In this document: positions 44,312 to 54,838 of the stretch, one piece after another
Numbering within the stretch: position 1 is the first letter of the stretch
Layout of the letters: every line of letters starts with the position of its first letter
DNA from: Bemisia tabaci
Taxonomy: Eukaryota; Arthropoda; Insecta; Hemiptera; Aleyrodidae
DNA: 64,000 nucleotides
NCBI RefSeq assembly: GCF_918797505.1
Contig: NC_092802.1
Coordinates: forward strand, 6,591,480 to 6,655,479
Direction: 5' to 3'
The notes under the pieces: model-generated
What the model was told of the DNA's origin: nothing
The model's input: the letters and a program-made list of their open reading frames with translations, nothing else
Database searches by the model: none
Translations under genes and position numbers: made by a program

Positions 44312-44864
44312 ATGGACCACTAGACAAGGTACGAATTTAAGGATTCTGATTCATGTTTCTTCACCAGAATTTCACGTAGAACATGATTCGCTCAACGAAA
44401 AGTACTTAAACCAACTCCTAGCGGAGATATTAAAATACTTATTTTACATTGGTTACGAGGAATTTGAACTGCCCGCTCACAAGAAACTCAAAGCTCTACG
44501 TGAGTCAAATCGCGCACTAAAACGGTTTCAGCAAGCTTCTCAATCAAGCACTGTTCATTTTCCACCATGTGTTGATCAAATTATAAGCAATTTGCTATAG
44601 CTGAGCCAAAGCGTCAAAATTGAGCTTGTCAGATTTTTTATATCGCAGAGACTGTCATGATAATGTTCAGCGCGCGATGTGAATCACGTAGAGCATTGAG
44701 TTTTAATGAGCGGGTGGTTTGAATTCACGCATCAGGAATCCTTAAATATCTTTGCAAGGAGTTGATTTCGGTAATTTTCGTTGTGCGAATCGTGTTCTAC
44801 TTGAAATTTTGGTTAAACAACATCTATCAGAATGCTTAAATTCGTACTTTGTCTAGTGGTCCAT
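44312..44864. mobile_element. ATGGACCACTAGACAAGG element, ~550 bp
   Basis: ATGGACCACTAGACAAGGTA and its inverse near the right end bound the element. Inner arms contain GAACATGATTCGCTCAACG versus GTTGTGCGAATCGTGTTC. TA precedes and follows, compatible with a TA duplication. Confidence 0.65.
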
Positions 44865-44889
44865 TATAAAAACTTATCTCCAATGTTTA

Positions 44890-44981
44890 ATGGACCAATA
44901 GACAAGGTATGAATTTAAGCATTCCGACCTATGTTTCCTCTTAAAAATTTCCCGTGCAAAGTACCATGTCTAGTGGTCCAT
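44890..44981. mobile_element. Short internal-deletion copy of the same element
   Basis: ATGGACCAATAGACAAGG and CATGTCTAGTGGTCCAT bound only 92 bp, 25 bp from the long copy. Confidence 0.6.
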
Positions 44982-44997
44982 TTTCTGATACCACTTG

Positions 44998-45161
44998 CGG
45001 TGGCGAGGTGCGAACAATCGATTATCATAATCTCCCCATTTGAAACTATGGTAAAGAATCGATTATCAAGGTGTTCGTTGCGAACACCCTCTCTATCGAT
45101 CAAATTCCATAGGTTTTAATGGCGGATCAATCGATATATCGCAAAACACGCGACGCCACCG
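44998..45161. mobile_element. CAGTGGCG hAT MITE, copy 5, in the protease 3'UTR
   Basis: The ends CGGTGGCGAGGTGCG and CGCGACGCCACCG bound 164 bp; flanks ACCACTTG and ACCACTTA match at 7 of 8. It begins 25 bp downstream of the cathepsin stop codon, so it is probably transcribed as part of that 3'UTR. Confidence 0.8.
45115..45120 (-). promoter_or_regulatory. Candidate poly(A) signal ATTAAA
   Basis: ATTAAA on the minus strand, 67 nt past the cathepsin stop, lies inside the hAT MITE. I saw no AATAAA in the first ~200 nt after the stop. A weaker candidate of the same sequence is near 44891. Confidence 0.35.
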
Positions 45162-45186
45162 ACCACTTACCGACTTTAGAGTGTAC

Positions 45187-45379
45187 TTATTTGACATTAA
45201 CTTTCCAAACGTAATTAGAAAGTGAGCAAATGTTGGCACCTTTCTTGATTCTCATGTAACCTTTCTCGCCCCAAGACGTGCCCCAGCTATTTTTGATAAT
45301 CCAGTAATCTCCATCCTTATCATCCGTGCCATAGCCAACGATAGCTACGGCGTGGTTAACTTCCCCTCTGCACCTGCAC
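45187..45379 (-). CDS. Cathepsin L-like protease, exon 4 (catalytic His and Asn)
   Basis: An acceptor TCTCTTTTCACAG precedes base 45379. The frame reads [15 protein letters not shown], then [20 protein letters not shown] and ends KVNVK at TAA (45189-45187). H293 and N314 are the catalytic His and Asn of papain-family enzymes, and NSWG and GYG are invariant family motifs. The exon starts with one base that completes a codon begun by exon 3. The first bases are GTGCAGGTGCAG, so a second AG six bases downstream (exon start 45373) is an in-frame alternative that removes one Cys-Arg pair. A hAT element follows 25 bp after the stop. Confidence 0.9.
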
Positions 45380-45589
45380 CTGTGAAAAGAGATGTAAAGG
45401 GGATGGGTGAGATCGCGGATGGAGGAATTGTATTTAGGTACTTTACACTTGGAAATTTAAAAACATTGCAATTGGCACTCCAGTAGGGGTGGTTGTACAT
45501 TTTTTACGAATTAATAAAAAAAAAATTGAAATATCATTTTACAATGATTCGATAGACGTTATATTTTGTGTCAGAACGGCATGCGATGT

Positions 45590-45936
45590 ATCGCATCGAT
45601 TAGTTCCATTTTTTCAGCTACTTGTAATTTTTCTCGAATTTTAAGATCGCAATTCTGTCGCCAGGAGACTAAAAAATTCACTTACCAATTTTGACAAACA
45701 AATTCTACGTAATAAAGGCGTGTTATTGTTTGAGCAAAAATATCGCATTCGATACTGATATCGAAACTGCACTCGAATGCTATATTTTCTCTCTAAAAAA
45801 ACCACGCCTATATAACGTTGAATTTGTTTGTCAAAATTGGTGTGTGAATTCTTTTGTCTCCTGACGACAGAATTGCGATCTCAAAACTCGAGAAAAATGA
45901 CGAGTGGCTGAAAAAAAGGAACCAATCGATGAGATA
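45590..45936. mobile_element. Inverted-repeat element in intron 3
   Basis: GTATCGCATCGATTAGTTCC, CAATTTTGACAAACAAATTC and GATCGCAATTCTGTCG on the left all recur inverted on the right. The centre includes CGAATGC/GCATTCG around TATCGAAAC. Parts match 40861-41130. Confidence 0.65.
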
Positions 45937-45997
45937 ATACCGAGGCCATCGAGCCATACCTCAGCGTGAAATCTGCGTTACTTGTAACACGTTTTTG

Positions 45998-46258
45998 GAA
46001 GAAAATCTTTTCCGCACAAGGTACATTTGTGGTAATTCTTCCGATTATCATCGCCGCACAAAATCATTTTTGCACAAATCAGATCTCAAACATCTGGCAA
46101 CATTGCAATCTTTGATCACTCATTTTTCTTAAATATGCCTCATATTTTTCTCGACGTTGCCACATACTACAGAATATTATTTATGCGAAAATGATTTTGT
46201 GCGGCAACGATAATCGGAAAAATTACCACAGATGTACTTTGTGCGGAAAAGATATAGT
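45998..46258. mobile_element. TTTTCCGCACAAGGTACA element in intron 3
   Basis: The left arm (TCTTTTCCGCACAAGGTACA, GGTAATTCTTCCGATTATC, CGCACAAAATCATTTTTGC) is inverted almost intact at the right end. Arms are ~65 bp, loop ~125 bp. Confidence 0.7.
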
Positions 46259-46351
46259 TAGCCACGTTTTTCCCAATACAGGCTAGTTTTTCTCAGGAAG
46301 CGGCGATCTAGCTTCCCCAGAGAGGGTCGCAAGCCCTAGTCACCGTTCTTA

Positions 46352-46578
46352 CACTGGAAAAAAAAACACATTGGATCTAGAGTCCAGACTCTCGAAAACA
46401 TTGACAAGATAAAATACTCTTGATTCAATCGAATTTCTGCTTAAATCAAGAACCAAGCCTTTTAATTCGAGCGGATTTCCTTCTGATTTAAGCAAAAATC
46501 TGATTTAATCAAGAGTACTTTTTCTTGTCGATGTTTTTAAGAGTCTGGACTCTAGATCCAATGTGTTATTTTCCAGTG
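46352..46578. mobile_element. CACTGG MITE with TA TSD in intron 3
   Basis: TA (46350-46351, 46579-46580) flanks CACTGGAAAAAA and TTTTCCAGTG. The arms include GGATCTAGAGTCCAGACTC and its exact inverse. The sequence TTGATTCAATCG and relatives of it occur in both halves. Confidence 0.8.
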
Positions 46579-46734
46579 TAGATTAGTAAGTTCATAGGAA
46601 CCACAACCCATACTTTAAGAGAGCAACGTTGTAACACGTTTAACATTGAAAACGGTTTTCGGAAAACTGAAAATATAGCGATGGAAAATCAGTAAAAGTT
46701 CACTTCATCGTCGCAACTCGTGCCGAAGAAAAGC

Positions 46735-46977
46735 GCCGCACATTGGACCGAGCCAGTATAGGAGAGGTTGGACAATATTTGGAAACTTTAAATGATTATA
46801 ACTTCATTCAAACAAAATTTTGAGGTTTTAAAAGTTGTTTCATTGGTTTCCTCGTGAAATTTTCCTCCAGCAGCACCCCTTAAAATTTTAGATGTGATAA
46901 ATTAAACATAAAAATTTTCGGTTTTAGTCAAAAATTGCATGTCCGACCTTTCCGATTGACTTGATCCATTGTGCGGC
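46735..46977. mobile_element. GCACAGTGGATC element, copy 3 (243 bp)
   Basis: The ends GCCGCACATTGGACCGAG and TGATCCATTGTGCGGC are inverted, with GAGGTTGGACA/TGTCCGACCT inside. This is the uninterrupted reference for the copy split at 30403. Confidence 0.75.
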
Positions 46978-46993
46978 GTAAGATCATTCAAAT

Positions 46994-47117
46994 CGTCGCT
47001 CCTCTGACATAAGGGCGTATCTCAATTTTTGCATGAGCCGCGGATAGCATATAGATACACAGGGAACAGGGCTCACGCAAAAATCGAGGTACACCCTTAC
47101 GTCAGAGAAGCGACGAA
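46994..47117. mobile_element. CGTCGCT...CTGACATAAGGG element
   Basis: TCGTCGCTCCTCTGACATAA pairs with TTACGTCAGAGAAGCGACGA at the other end. Total ~124 bp. Relatives are at 19737 and 22439. Confidence 0.75.
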
Positions 47118-47573
47118 ATGTTCGACAGCGCCAATACGGAGCTCCAATCCGAAGCCTTGGTTGCGCGAGGTCACTGATGAACGGCCCTCGTCAAGTACAA
47201 CAATGACCTCACAGAGGGCGCTGTATTCACATATTGCCTTTTCCGCCAATGGAGATGTTGCATGTGTGAGGAATTTGCGATTTAACTGTTGATTCTTATG
47301 TAAAAGTTCGCGAGAAACACGATGGTCCCACTGGTTTTCTCTGAAATCAACTCCCAAGCTCAAAAAAAGCTCTCAAATTGAGGCCAAAATGGAGGGGATA
47401 TCCCACGCTATCCTGAGAGTCCACCTCTCCATCAAGACGAACTCTCCATGCAAAGATAGGGAGCAAAGACTTTAGCAGGGTTGCCGTGTTTTCAGTTTTG
47501 GAGTCCCCAAAGAAAGTGGTAGCCCTGCTAATGTATTTGCTCCCTATCTTTGCATGGAAAGTTTGTCTTGATG

Positions 47574-48530
47574 TACCTTGGTAAAAATTGGCAATAGCAT
47601 CTGTGTCCCAAAAGACCATAGACCTACGGCCGGCTGTAAGATTTCCAATAGCTTCTATAGCCGGCTACACAACTTTTTATAGCCCTTTATAGCCGATGGC
47701 GATTAAGCAACTCACAGCCAGACGATAAAGTGTATGCTAAACGTCACTAATTACGGATGCTAGGACATAGTGAGTTTTTGGACCACTGGTCTCTTTTTGG
47801 GCCGTAGTATCTTGATTTATTTTGCGAGGAAAGCTCCCTACTTTTGATGGATGCCTGCCATTCCTAATATATTAGAGGGCCTTCAGTTTCGTATGATACT
47901 GTGCAATACCTCTGGTGTGAAATAGTTACTACAAGCACCGTGGCATGCTGCGGTGCGGCAGGCGGGCAGCCAGCTCGAAACGCGCATTGGCGCCTACAAA
48001 CCTAACAGGGATACCTCACGCGTTGCGCAATGCGTGAAGTATCCCTGTTAGGTTTGTACGCGCCAGTTCGTCGCCGCTCCGCTTTGTGTTAGGCTCTAAT
48101 ATTTAATCTGGCGGAGTCAGCGTTACTCAACTCATGATTTTGAAATGCTTACACGTCCTGTATGGAATATTCTCGTTTTAATTGATGAAAAAAAATATGT
48201 ATTAAAGGAAAATATAACGCGTGTTTTGTAAATATTAAGGTGGTTCCGTATCAAACTTAATGATTTCCAAAGCACACGAATTTCTACACAATTTCTTATA
48301 GCCTTTTATAATCGATGGCGAAAAAGCAACAGCCAGGCGATAAAGTGTAAAGCCCGGCTGTAGGAACTATAGGCCGGCTGCATAATTTTTTATCGCTCCG
48401 TATAGCCCGGCCGTATGATTTTTACCGCATTCTACAGCCAGGTATATGATTTTCTGTAGCCTTCTTTAGCCGGCTATAAGAATTCCTATGGTATTTTGAA
48501 ACGCAGCTCTTATCGTCAATTTTTATCAGG
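47574..48530. mobile_element. Nested inverted-repeat element (AGCCGGCTATA-rich)
   Basis: The ends TTGGTAAAAATTGGCAATAG and CGTCAATTTTTATCAGG are diverged inverses. Inside, variants of TATAGCCGGCTA and TATAGCC recur many times near both ends. GATG occurs at both junctions and may be the duplication. The centre holds a perfect GC-rich hairpin at 47989-48063. Confidence 0.6.
47989..48063. repeat. Near-perfect 75-nt hairpin
   Basis: GGCGCCTACAAACCTAACAG, then GGATACCTCACGC, is followed by a five-base loop and the near-exact complement. Related GCAATGCGTGAAGTATTC sequence occurs at 10294, 10384 and 30690-30720, so it is a recurrent module. Confidence 0.75.
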
Positions 48531-48758
48531 GATGGACTCTCAGGATAGCGTGGGATATCCCCTCCATTTTTGCCTAAACTTGAGAGCTTTTTTGGAGCTT
48601 GAGAGTTGATTTCAGGGAAAACCAGTGGCACCATCGTGTTACTTGAACTTTGACTTAAGAATCAAGGGTCAAATCGCAAATTCCTCACGCATGCAACATC
48701 TCCATTGAAGATCGTGAAATTCGTTCATTTTCTGACCGATTTTGACGGCAGAACTATA

Positions 48759-49012
48759 CTGCCGTGCTAAGGAAGAACGCCGTATGAGCCTTTAGACGTT
48801 TCCGAATTTCCTTCAATAAAACCCGAATTCACTGGAAAAATTGTGAATATTTTTTTTTCAAATTTTTCGGACGATTTTGTTCGCAACTTACGCCAAAATA
48901 TCTGAAAATTTCCGGGAAAAATATGCATAACTTTTCACGAAAAAACACATTTTATCCGGGGAAATTTGGCTACTCTCGAATGTTCATGCGGCGTTCTTCG
49001 TCAGCACGGCAG
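48759..49012. mobile_element. CTGCCGTGC MITE in intron 2/exon 3 region (254 bp)
   Basis: The ends CTGCCGTGCTAAGGAAG and CAGCACGGCAG have perfect TATA duplications (48755-48758, 49013-49016). It lies in intron 3, about 270 bp from exon 3. Confidence 0.85.
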
Positions 49013-49277
49013 TATAGAAAACTCGCTCACTTAAAGGTCTATGATTATTGCCGATATGGGGTTATATTTTGGTGTTGCCAGTAACAACCGGATGAAGGTC
49101 CTAAAGTTAAAGAATATTAAGCCTCTTTATATATCGACGGCTAAACTTCCAAACCACTTATCCCAATGCTAAGTAAAATTTCTTATGTTCTGCGTGAAAA
49201 TTTGTAGCGGAACACGCAACACTTTTTGTATCTTGTCTAGTGATCTACTGGTGAAAGATAAAATGCAGTCAACGTAC

Positions 49278-49539
49278 GCAGTGTTTTTGTAGATGCCGCT
49301 TTTATAGTACTGGAAGTCTCTAGTAGCACAGATGGCATTGATTACGGGACCAGATGCTAACACTGAGTCGGCAATGGCATTCTCAGCTTTGCTAGTAAAC
49401 TGCTGGTAGTCGCTGACTTGTGCCACCCCAGATCCGGATTTAAATCTACATGAGCGCTGTTTCCCCTCATATGGGTATGCGCTCGAACTCATGAGACCAC
49501 CTTTCGCCTTGATTGAATCAAGACTATTCGGCATCCAGC
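49278..49539 (-). CDS. Cathepsin L-like protease, exon 3
   Basis: The acceptor CTCTTTTTGTAG is followed by GC, completing a Gly codon begun in exon 2, then WMPNSLDSIKAKGG, YPYEGKQRSCRF, SGPVINAI and FQYYKSGIYKN. This is the segment between the GC.GG motif and the active-site His in papain-family enzymes; the YPY and SGIY motifs are conserved. It ends with two bases of an Ala codon at a GTACGT donor (49277-49272). Length 262 nt. Cysteines C227 and C267 (in the assembled protein) are at positions used for disulphides in the family. Confidence 0.9.
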
Positions 49540-49889
49540 CTACAAAAAGAGAAAGAAACGAAATGATAAACAAGTTGGTTTTTGCAATCGCTAGCGATAG
49601 CAATATTCGTCATGGGAATTTTTGCTTCTGGGATATGAAAATTTTAAGGTACAGTTCGTTTGTAGTATCTTCAGAATTGAAGGGGCTATGTAATTTTGTG
49701 TCGACATCTCTTTTTTAACATTTTTAATTTTTTTTCTTTGCATACAAGAAAGCTGTTATTTACCAATTATTTATTTTCGTTGGATTATGTATGGTTTTTG
49801 GAAGTTAACGCATTTAACTTTCAGTTTCGTTTTTTCGGCGTAAAGTATGATATTTTTACTCTACGCATATGCCCGAATACGCATCATAA

Positions 49890-50142
49890 CGACGGTGAAA
49901 CTACCAAACCACGTATCTCGTTTGCGGTGTTTAAAAATCTCCGCTCACATTTTATTTTTTTGAAGTAGACCAAATCAATATCATTCTTTGAAATTTTCAC
50001 AGAATTTTCTCCGCACGAAGAGGAAAAATCACGGAAATTTTCAAGACTGGACGTTAAGTAGCTTTTCATTTAAAAAATAAAGTATGACAGAAAGTCTGCG
50101 ACGTCGCAAACCGAGATACGTGGTTTGGTAGTTTCACCGTCG
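49890..50142 (+). mobile_element. 253-bp CGACGGTG MITE, copy 2 (intron 2)
   Basis: Exactly 253 bp with ATAA on both sides (49886-49889, 50143-50146). It is almost identical to copies 1 and 3. Confidence 0.9.
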
Positions 50143-50204
50143 ATAAGTGACCTATGTGCTTCCTAAGTTGCCATTTTTTTCATTCAAATAGATGTAACCG
50201 AAGA

Positions 50205-50735
50205 CGTGTACTTCCTATACTACTTTCATGTCATTGCTTTATTTATTTATTTACTTTTTGCGTAGGTATAAATTGTTATTTTTTGCTGAATTTTGGAGAA
50301 AATATTGTTTAAGAACGTGGAATGTAAATTAATTTTATTGAAAAAAGAAAATACCATCATTAATTTGGGCGAACAGAGAAAATATACATCAATATTTGGG
50401 TCAACATCTCCCTGATTATATAAAGGATGAATATATTAGTATTTCTGTATAAAAAAACTTAGCTTTTGTCTTCAGAGATACGATGATTCTAGCCCCAGTC
50501 AATTTGTTTTATTGAAAAAACAAAAAAACAAAAAATAAATAAAAAAAAAAAACAACTGAAATGTTAGACATACTATTTTCATGTCTTTCTATTTGTATCA
50601 ATAGGTACTATTTGCTTAACTTACGAACGTTGAATGCAAATTAACTTTATTGAAAAAAGAAAATAACGTCATTAATTTGGGGGAACATGTAGCTGATTAT
50701 ATGAAGGAGGTATGTTCCAGTATTTTTGTTTAACA
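50205..50735. repeat. Diverged tandem duplication in intron 2
   Basis: ATTTTATTGAAAAAAGAAAA followed by TCATTAATTTGGG and CTGATTATATGAAGGA occurs near 50330 and 50645, with related flanks, giving a ~315-bp period. Confidence 0.6.
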
Positions 50736-50831
50736 TATTAACTCACGAGAAAATGTTCGTACATTTATCATCTACTATTAATTATTTTTTGATGATTAGT
50801 CTAAAACATTCAATACAACCATTAAAAAGTA

Positions 50832-50942
50832 GTTCACATCGTCGGGTATCGAACTCCCGATCGCCGGGTGCCCGCACCTAATCAAAAAGACGAGGCGGTT
50901 TAGTCAACTAGGCTATAACGGATCCACGGGAGCGAGAGTAAA
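50832..50942 (-). mobile_element. tRNA-derived SINE head
   Basis: On the minus strand TAGCCTAGTTGAC resembles an RNA polymerase III A box, and GGGAGTTCGATACCC 45-50 nt later is a good B box within a TCGGG/CCCGA stem. The acceptor-stem halves do not pair and spacing is larger than in most tRNAs, so a SINE promoter is more likely than a functional tRNA. The 3' body and tail were not delimited. Confidence 0.55.
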
Positions 50943-51690
50943 AATAGCATTTAAAAGACTCGGGCAATGTGCGGGACTTATCACAAGAGACCTTGACTGC
51001 TTTTGAAATATGAAGCGCATTGCTGTAGGAGCCATGGTTCGCACTGTTTTAATGCGTCTCGAGGTTCATCCCAGGATGCATTCCGATCGCGGCAGTTGAG
51101 GTAAGGCAATATTTGCGTATCCATGAATTAAATCAATCAATCGAGCTCTGATTTTGACTTCTTTATCCGTAACGAGTCCTGCAGAACAATTTTCCACCTT
51201 GTACGATGGTTATTATTTCTTTACTTCTATTTTTCAAATTTGAGGTGGGATAATGGCGGCATCTCAAGAACACCGAGGTAGGCGATCTTTTGCACCAACG
51301 AACAGAAAACTGATGGCGAAAAATAACCAATCAGAACCTCCCAAAAAAAAGAATTTGCCTAAAAACGGAACTTCGTGGTTCTGCGCAGATTTACCAGTCA
51401 GACACGACATCTCAAGGTGGAAAAAAACTCGCTGAAAGCGAATTTTAGCAATCAACACAACTTGACGTAGAGACATGATTGGCTAAAAAGTACAACGGTT
51501 TTTGATACATCGGAAAATCAACCAAAAATCGGAGACTGGGCGAAACGCTCAAGGTCGCAGAGATATAGGGAATCCCATAGCGAAAGCAACGGAACGATTC
51601 TAATATCATGGGGAACTCCGTTCCCATGACAAAAGGAAAGAAGAAACCAACGCAGAAATGAATATTAGCTGAGGCAATTTCAGTTGTATC

Positions 51691-52190
51691 CAGGGGCGGA
51701 CTGGTAGTCGAAAAGTTAGGAGGCGACCTAGATGTGGGGGCCCCTCTTGTCGTTCGAGGGCCCCTCTAAGAAGATCAGAGGGCCCTCCCCCGGAAAATTT
51801 TGAAAATTACACACTTTTTAATCGCAATTTTAAGCATTATCTGAGTTAAATTCTACAGTACTTGAACTTCAAAATAACCCATTCTCAGGATTCTTCGGGG
51901 GTTCCTTCATCACATAAGCTTTAGGTGGCCTTTCATGTTTCTTAGAGACAAATTTTCAAGGATTTCGGGGCCTTTTAGTGACTGAAAAGGATAAAAAATT
52001 ACAACATTACGGGGGAAAAAACGATGACATGAAAAACATTCGCCGCGGGGGCCCCTTCGGGACTTCCGCGGCAATTTGTTAGGAGGGGATCGCCTCCCCG
52101 CCCCCATTGCCAGTCGGCCCCTAGTTGTGTCATTGCGGCAAATTGTTAGGAGGGGATCGCCTCCCCGCCCCCATTGCCAGTCCGCCCCTA
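51691..52190. mobile_element. CAGGGGCGGACTGG hAT element, 500 bp, duplicated right end
   Basis: CAGGGGCGGACTGG and CCAGTCCGCCCCTA bound the element; the duplication GTTGTATC is perfect (51683-51690, 52191-52198). The last 67 bp, including a terminus and GTTGTGTC, occur twice in tandem (from about 52071 and 52138). Confidence 0.85.
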
Positions 52191-52306
52191 GTTGTATCAT
52201 TAAAATACACTATCTAATCTTATCTTACTCTATATTTAAAAAATCATGAGCTTAATGAGCGTAAAGCTTGAGAAACCTAACGCTGGGGTTGGAACTACCT
52301 TACTCC

Positions 52307-52470
52307 CAGTGGCGTGGTGTGCTTTGCGATACATCGATTGATCTGTCGTTTAAACCTATGGAAAAAAATCGATTAACAGGGTGTTCGCAACGAACACCTG
52401 AATAATCGATTCTTTACCACAGCTTTATATGGGGAAATATCGATACCCGATCATTCACGCCACGCCACTG
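52307..52470. mobile_element. CAGTGGCG hAT MITE, copy 6 (intron 2)
   Basis: Perfect duplication CTTACTCC (52299-52306, 52471-52478). The ends are CAGTGGCGTGGTGTG and CACGCCACGCCACTG. Confidence 0.9.
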
Positions 52471-53056
52471 CTTACTCCAACCCCACTTTTCCTTTCGGTT
52501 TTAATTCGCCACCAAGTCTATGGATCATTTACAATTTTCCGACCAACGACTTTGTGACACATTTCTCGTGATTTGTAAGGCTTAGCTAGGTTTTTTTCAT
52601 TTTGTTATTTCTACATTATTTCTCTTCATCGTGATATTCCAGTGATATTTTCAAAGATTCGTGAAGTACTTTCTAAAAAAATTGTTTGTTTCTCTCTTAG
52701 GGTAAAGTATAGGGTATAGTAGGGTAGTATTAGTTAGGGGTTTTGACTCCCTCAATGATCCTGAGCATATTATTCTCAGTGAATCATTCTTTATAAAAAT
52801 GTTTTCTTTTTCATCGTAAAGTATTCTTATTATTATTGACTTCATCATTAATTCTACAAGTATATATGATTAATTTCTTTATATTTCATCCCTTCTCGAA
52901 TTTTGGAAAATCGCTTTTCTCTGTTGATAGGATATAGCCGCTAAATGAGTTCACTCTATTTAAATTAACCCACCAAGCGTCCGCGGAGCATCTTCGGGGG
53001 TTGGGCAGTGTAGCGGACAGGAGGGTGGTCCTCTAGTTTCTTTGAATTACAAGTGA
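52471..53056. other. Intron 2, nothing recognised
   Basis: AT-rich unique-looking sequence; no frame or repeat boundary assigned. Confidence 0.4.
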
Positions 53057-53790
53057 CAGGGGTGCAGAAAATTTCCGATCTGGCAACCGTAGGATCGTCC
53101 TAAACCTGAAGCAAATCTTTGGCCTTGAGGCAAGTTTTAAAAGCCCTTTTAAGCGCTCAACCGGTAGGCAGCGCTTTTTGATTTCGACTTGCCTCTAGAG
53201 TACTAGTATACTAGTGCTAATTCGTTTAAATGGCGCACCAGCTCATCGATGTGTAGGCTTTTTTTTTGGGGGGGGGGGGTCCATTTTTAAAATAAATAAA
53301 GCTGTGAAAACTGTATTTTATGCTTTTAACGTAATGCGCAGGTAGTTTCGATCGTTTGTCTATAAGAAAATTTCTTAGCGGTAGAGTAATTCTTATCGAA
53401 ATTGATCGTTGAACTAAATGAAGCCTAAAAAAACGCGCCTGATGAGCTCAACGGTGACTATCATTTTCGGGGAACGAAAAAACGCGTTTACGGTTTCCTT
53501 GGTAACCTTTGTTTGCTATCAGCTGATGTTTTATTTCCATTTCCCAGCCAAGTCGACGGAGTTTATACTTCCTTTCTTCACTAAATACATTGACTAACAC
53601 CTGAGCGCTTTTCTAATACGACAGTATTAGAACTTTCCCGCTTGTTTTCTTTTTCGCTCCATGTTTAAAAAATAGTGGGACGGATCGCAAATTTTACCGC
53701 GAGGCTGAGAGGCAAATTGAGAATGTGCCTTGAGGCATACAGGCCGAACCGCAGCTAACGATTGGCGTTTTGGAACTTTCTGCACCCCTG
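53057..53790. mobile_element. CAGGGGTGCAGAAA hAT element, 734 bp
   Basis: CAGGGGTGCAGAAA and TTTCTGCACCCCTG end the element; flanks ACAAGTGA and GCAAGTGA match at 7 of 8. It is non-coding apart from short frames. A poly(G) tract lies at 53268. Confidence 0.8.
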
Positions 53791-53798
53791 GCAAGTGA

Positions 53799-54400
53799 GT
53801 CTCATTAAACAGAAAATAGGCAATTTGCATATTTTAAATTTTGATTAGCTTCAGATTTATATAAAGTGGATCATTCTCCATCTCTGATAATAGGCACCAA
53901 TTTTCAAAGCGGCCAAAAGCTCAATTAAATTTAATTAAATTTCAATTAAATTTAATATAACTTTTGTGGCCCTATCTACATTTGGAAGGTAAATTATACA
54001 CATAGGTACGTACAATGGTCCAGTTTCGCTGGTATCAGGCTTGAGTTTTGTTGCCTGAGTCTTGTAGATCAGCTAAAAATAAGAAGATCTGTCTAAACAG
54101 CAACTTTCTACGCTCAATATTAATCGAGATATCGTCCTTTGAAGATTCGGGTTTTTGACGTCATCCACCGCTGTGGATGAGGTCATAAATCAAATTTTTC
54201 AAGGAGCGAAATCTCGGTTAATATTCAACGTAGAAAGTTGCTGTTTGGACAGGTCTTATTATTTTTGGTTGATCTGCAAGAATAAAGCATCAAAACACGA
54301 TTCTATGATTAGCGCAACTGACTAGTTGGCAAAGCCGATCATTTTCTAATTCTACTTACAGAGTTCCCAATTACAAACTGATTGCGGTGGACGCACGAGT
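53799..54400. other. Intron 2, local inverted repeat only
   Basis: CAGCAACTTTCTACGCTCAA near 54100 and its near-inverse near 54220 make a ~180-bp palindrome around GTCATCCACCGCTGTGGATG. Otherwise nothing. Confidence 0.45.
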
Positions 54401-54767
54401 CGTAAGACAGTATGTTGGAGGTTTTTGCCAACGTCCTCAAAAATGCAGCATAAAGCTGAAAATCTCAATACAGAGGGAAAAAGCTCATATGAGCACAGAT
54501 TTCCCTCAAAGAGATATGCTGTTTGGTGCTCTCGAGCTTGGTAGCAGAAAATTCAGGAGGCTGCACTGCACTGAGGATTGGCCCAACAAGGCCGAAACGC
54601 ATCTGCAGTGCCTTCCTGAATGGACGTAACTAATGTTGCATCAAACAGAATATCTCTTCGAGGGAAAAACCGTGCTCATATGAGCTTTTTCCCTCTGTAT
54701 TGAGATTTTCAGCTTTATGCTGAATTTTTAACGCACGTTGGCTAAAACCTCCATCATATGTCTTAGT
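54401..54767. mobile_element. TAAGACAGTATGTTGGAGG element
   Basis: The outer arms TAAGACAGTATGTTGGAGG/CCTCCATCATATGTCTTA and inner arms AATACAGAGGGAAAAAGCTC, CATATGAGCAC, AAAGAGATATGCTGTTTG are inverted. The centre holds GGATTGGCCCAACAAGGCC and GAAACGCATCTGCAG. Confidence 0.7.
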
Positions 54768-54838
54768 TCCCAATTACTTTAACTCTCCATGCTATTTGCA
54801 GCGGAAGCGTTAAAAGAGCGACGCCAAGAATGGCACAA

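Larger units (their letters stand above)
47250..48708. mobile_element. ATGGAGATGTTGC element, copy 1, with large insertion
   Basis: ATGGAGATGTTGCATGTGTG and its inverse end the element. Inner arms contain GGATATCCC, CCAAGCTCAAAAAAAGCTC and TTTGCTCCCTATCTTTGC. Compared with 55243-55768 it contains about 960 extra bases starting near 47574. Confidence 0.75.

Noticed and set aside
50832..50942. Functional tRNA gene
   Set aside because: The B box and T stem are good, but the acceptor stem does not pair and the A-to-B spacing is long; a SINE head fits better.
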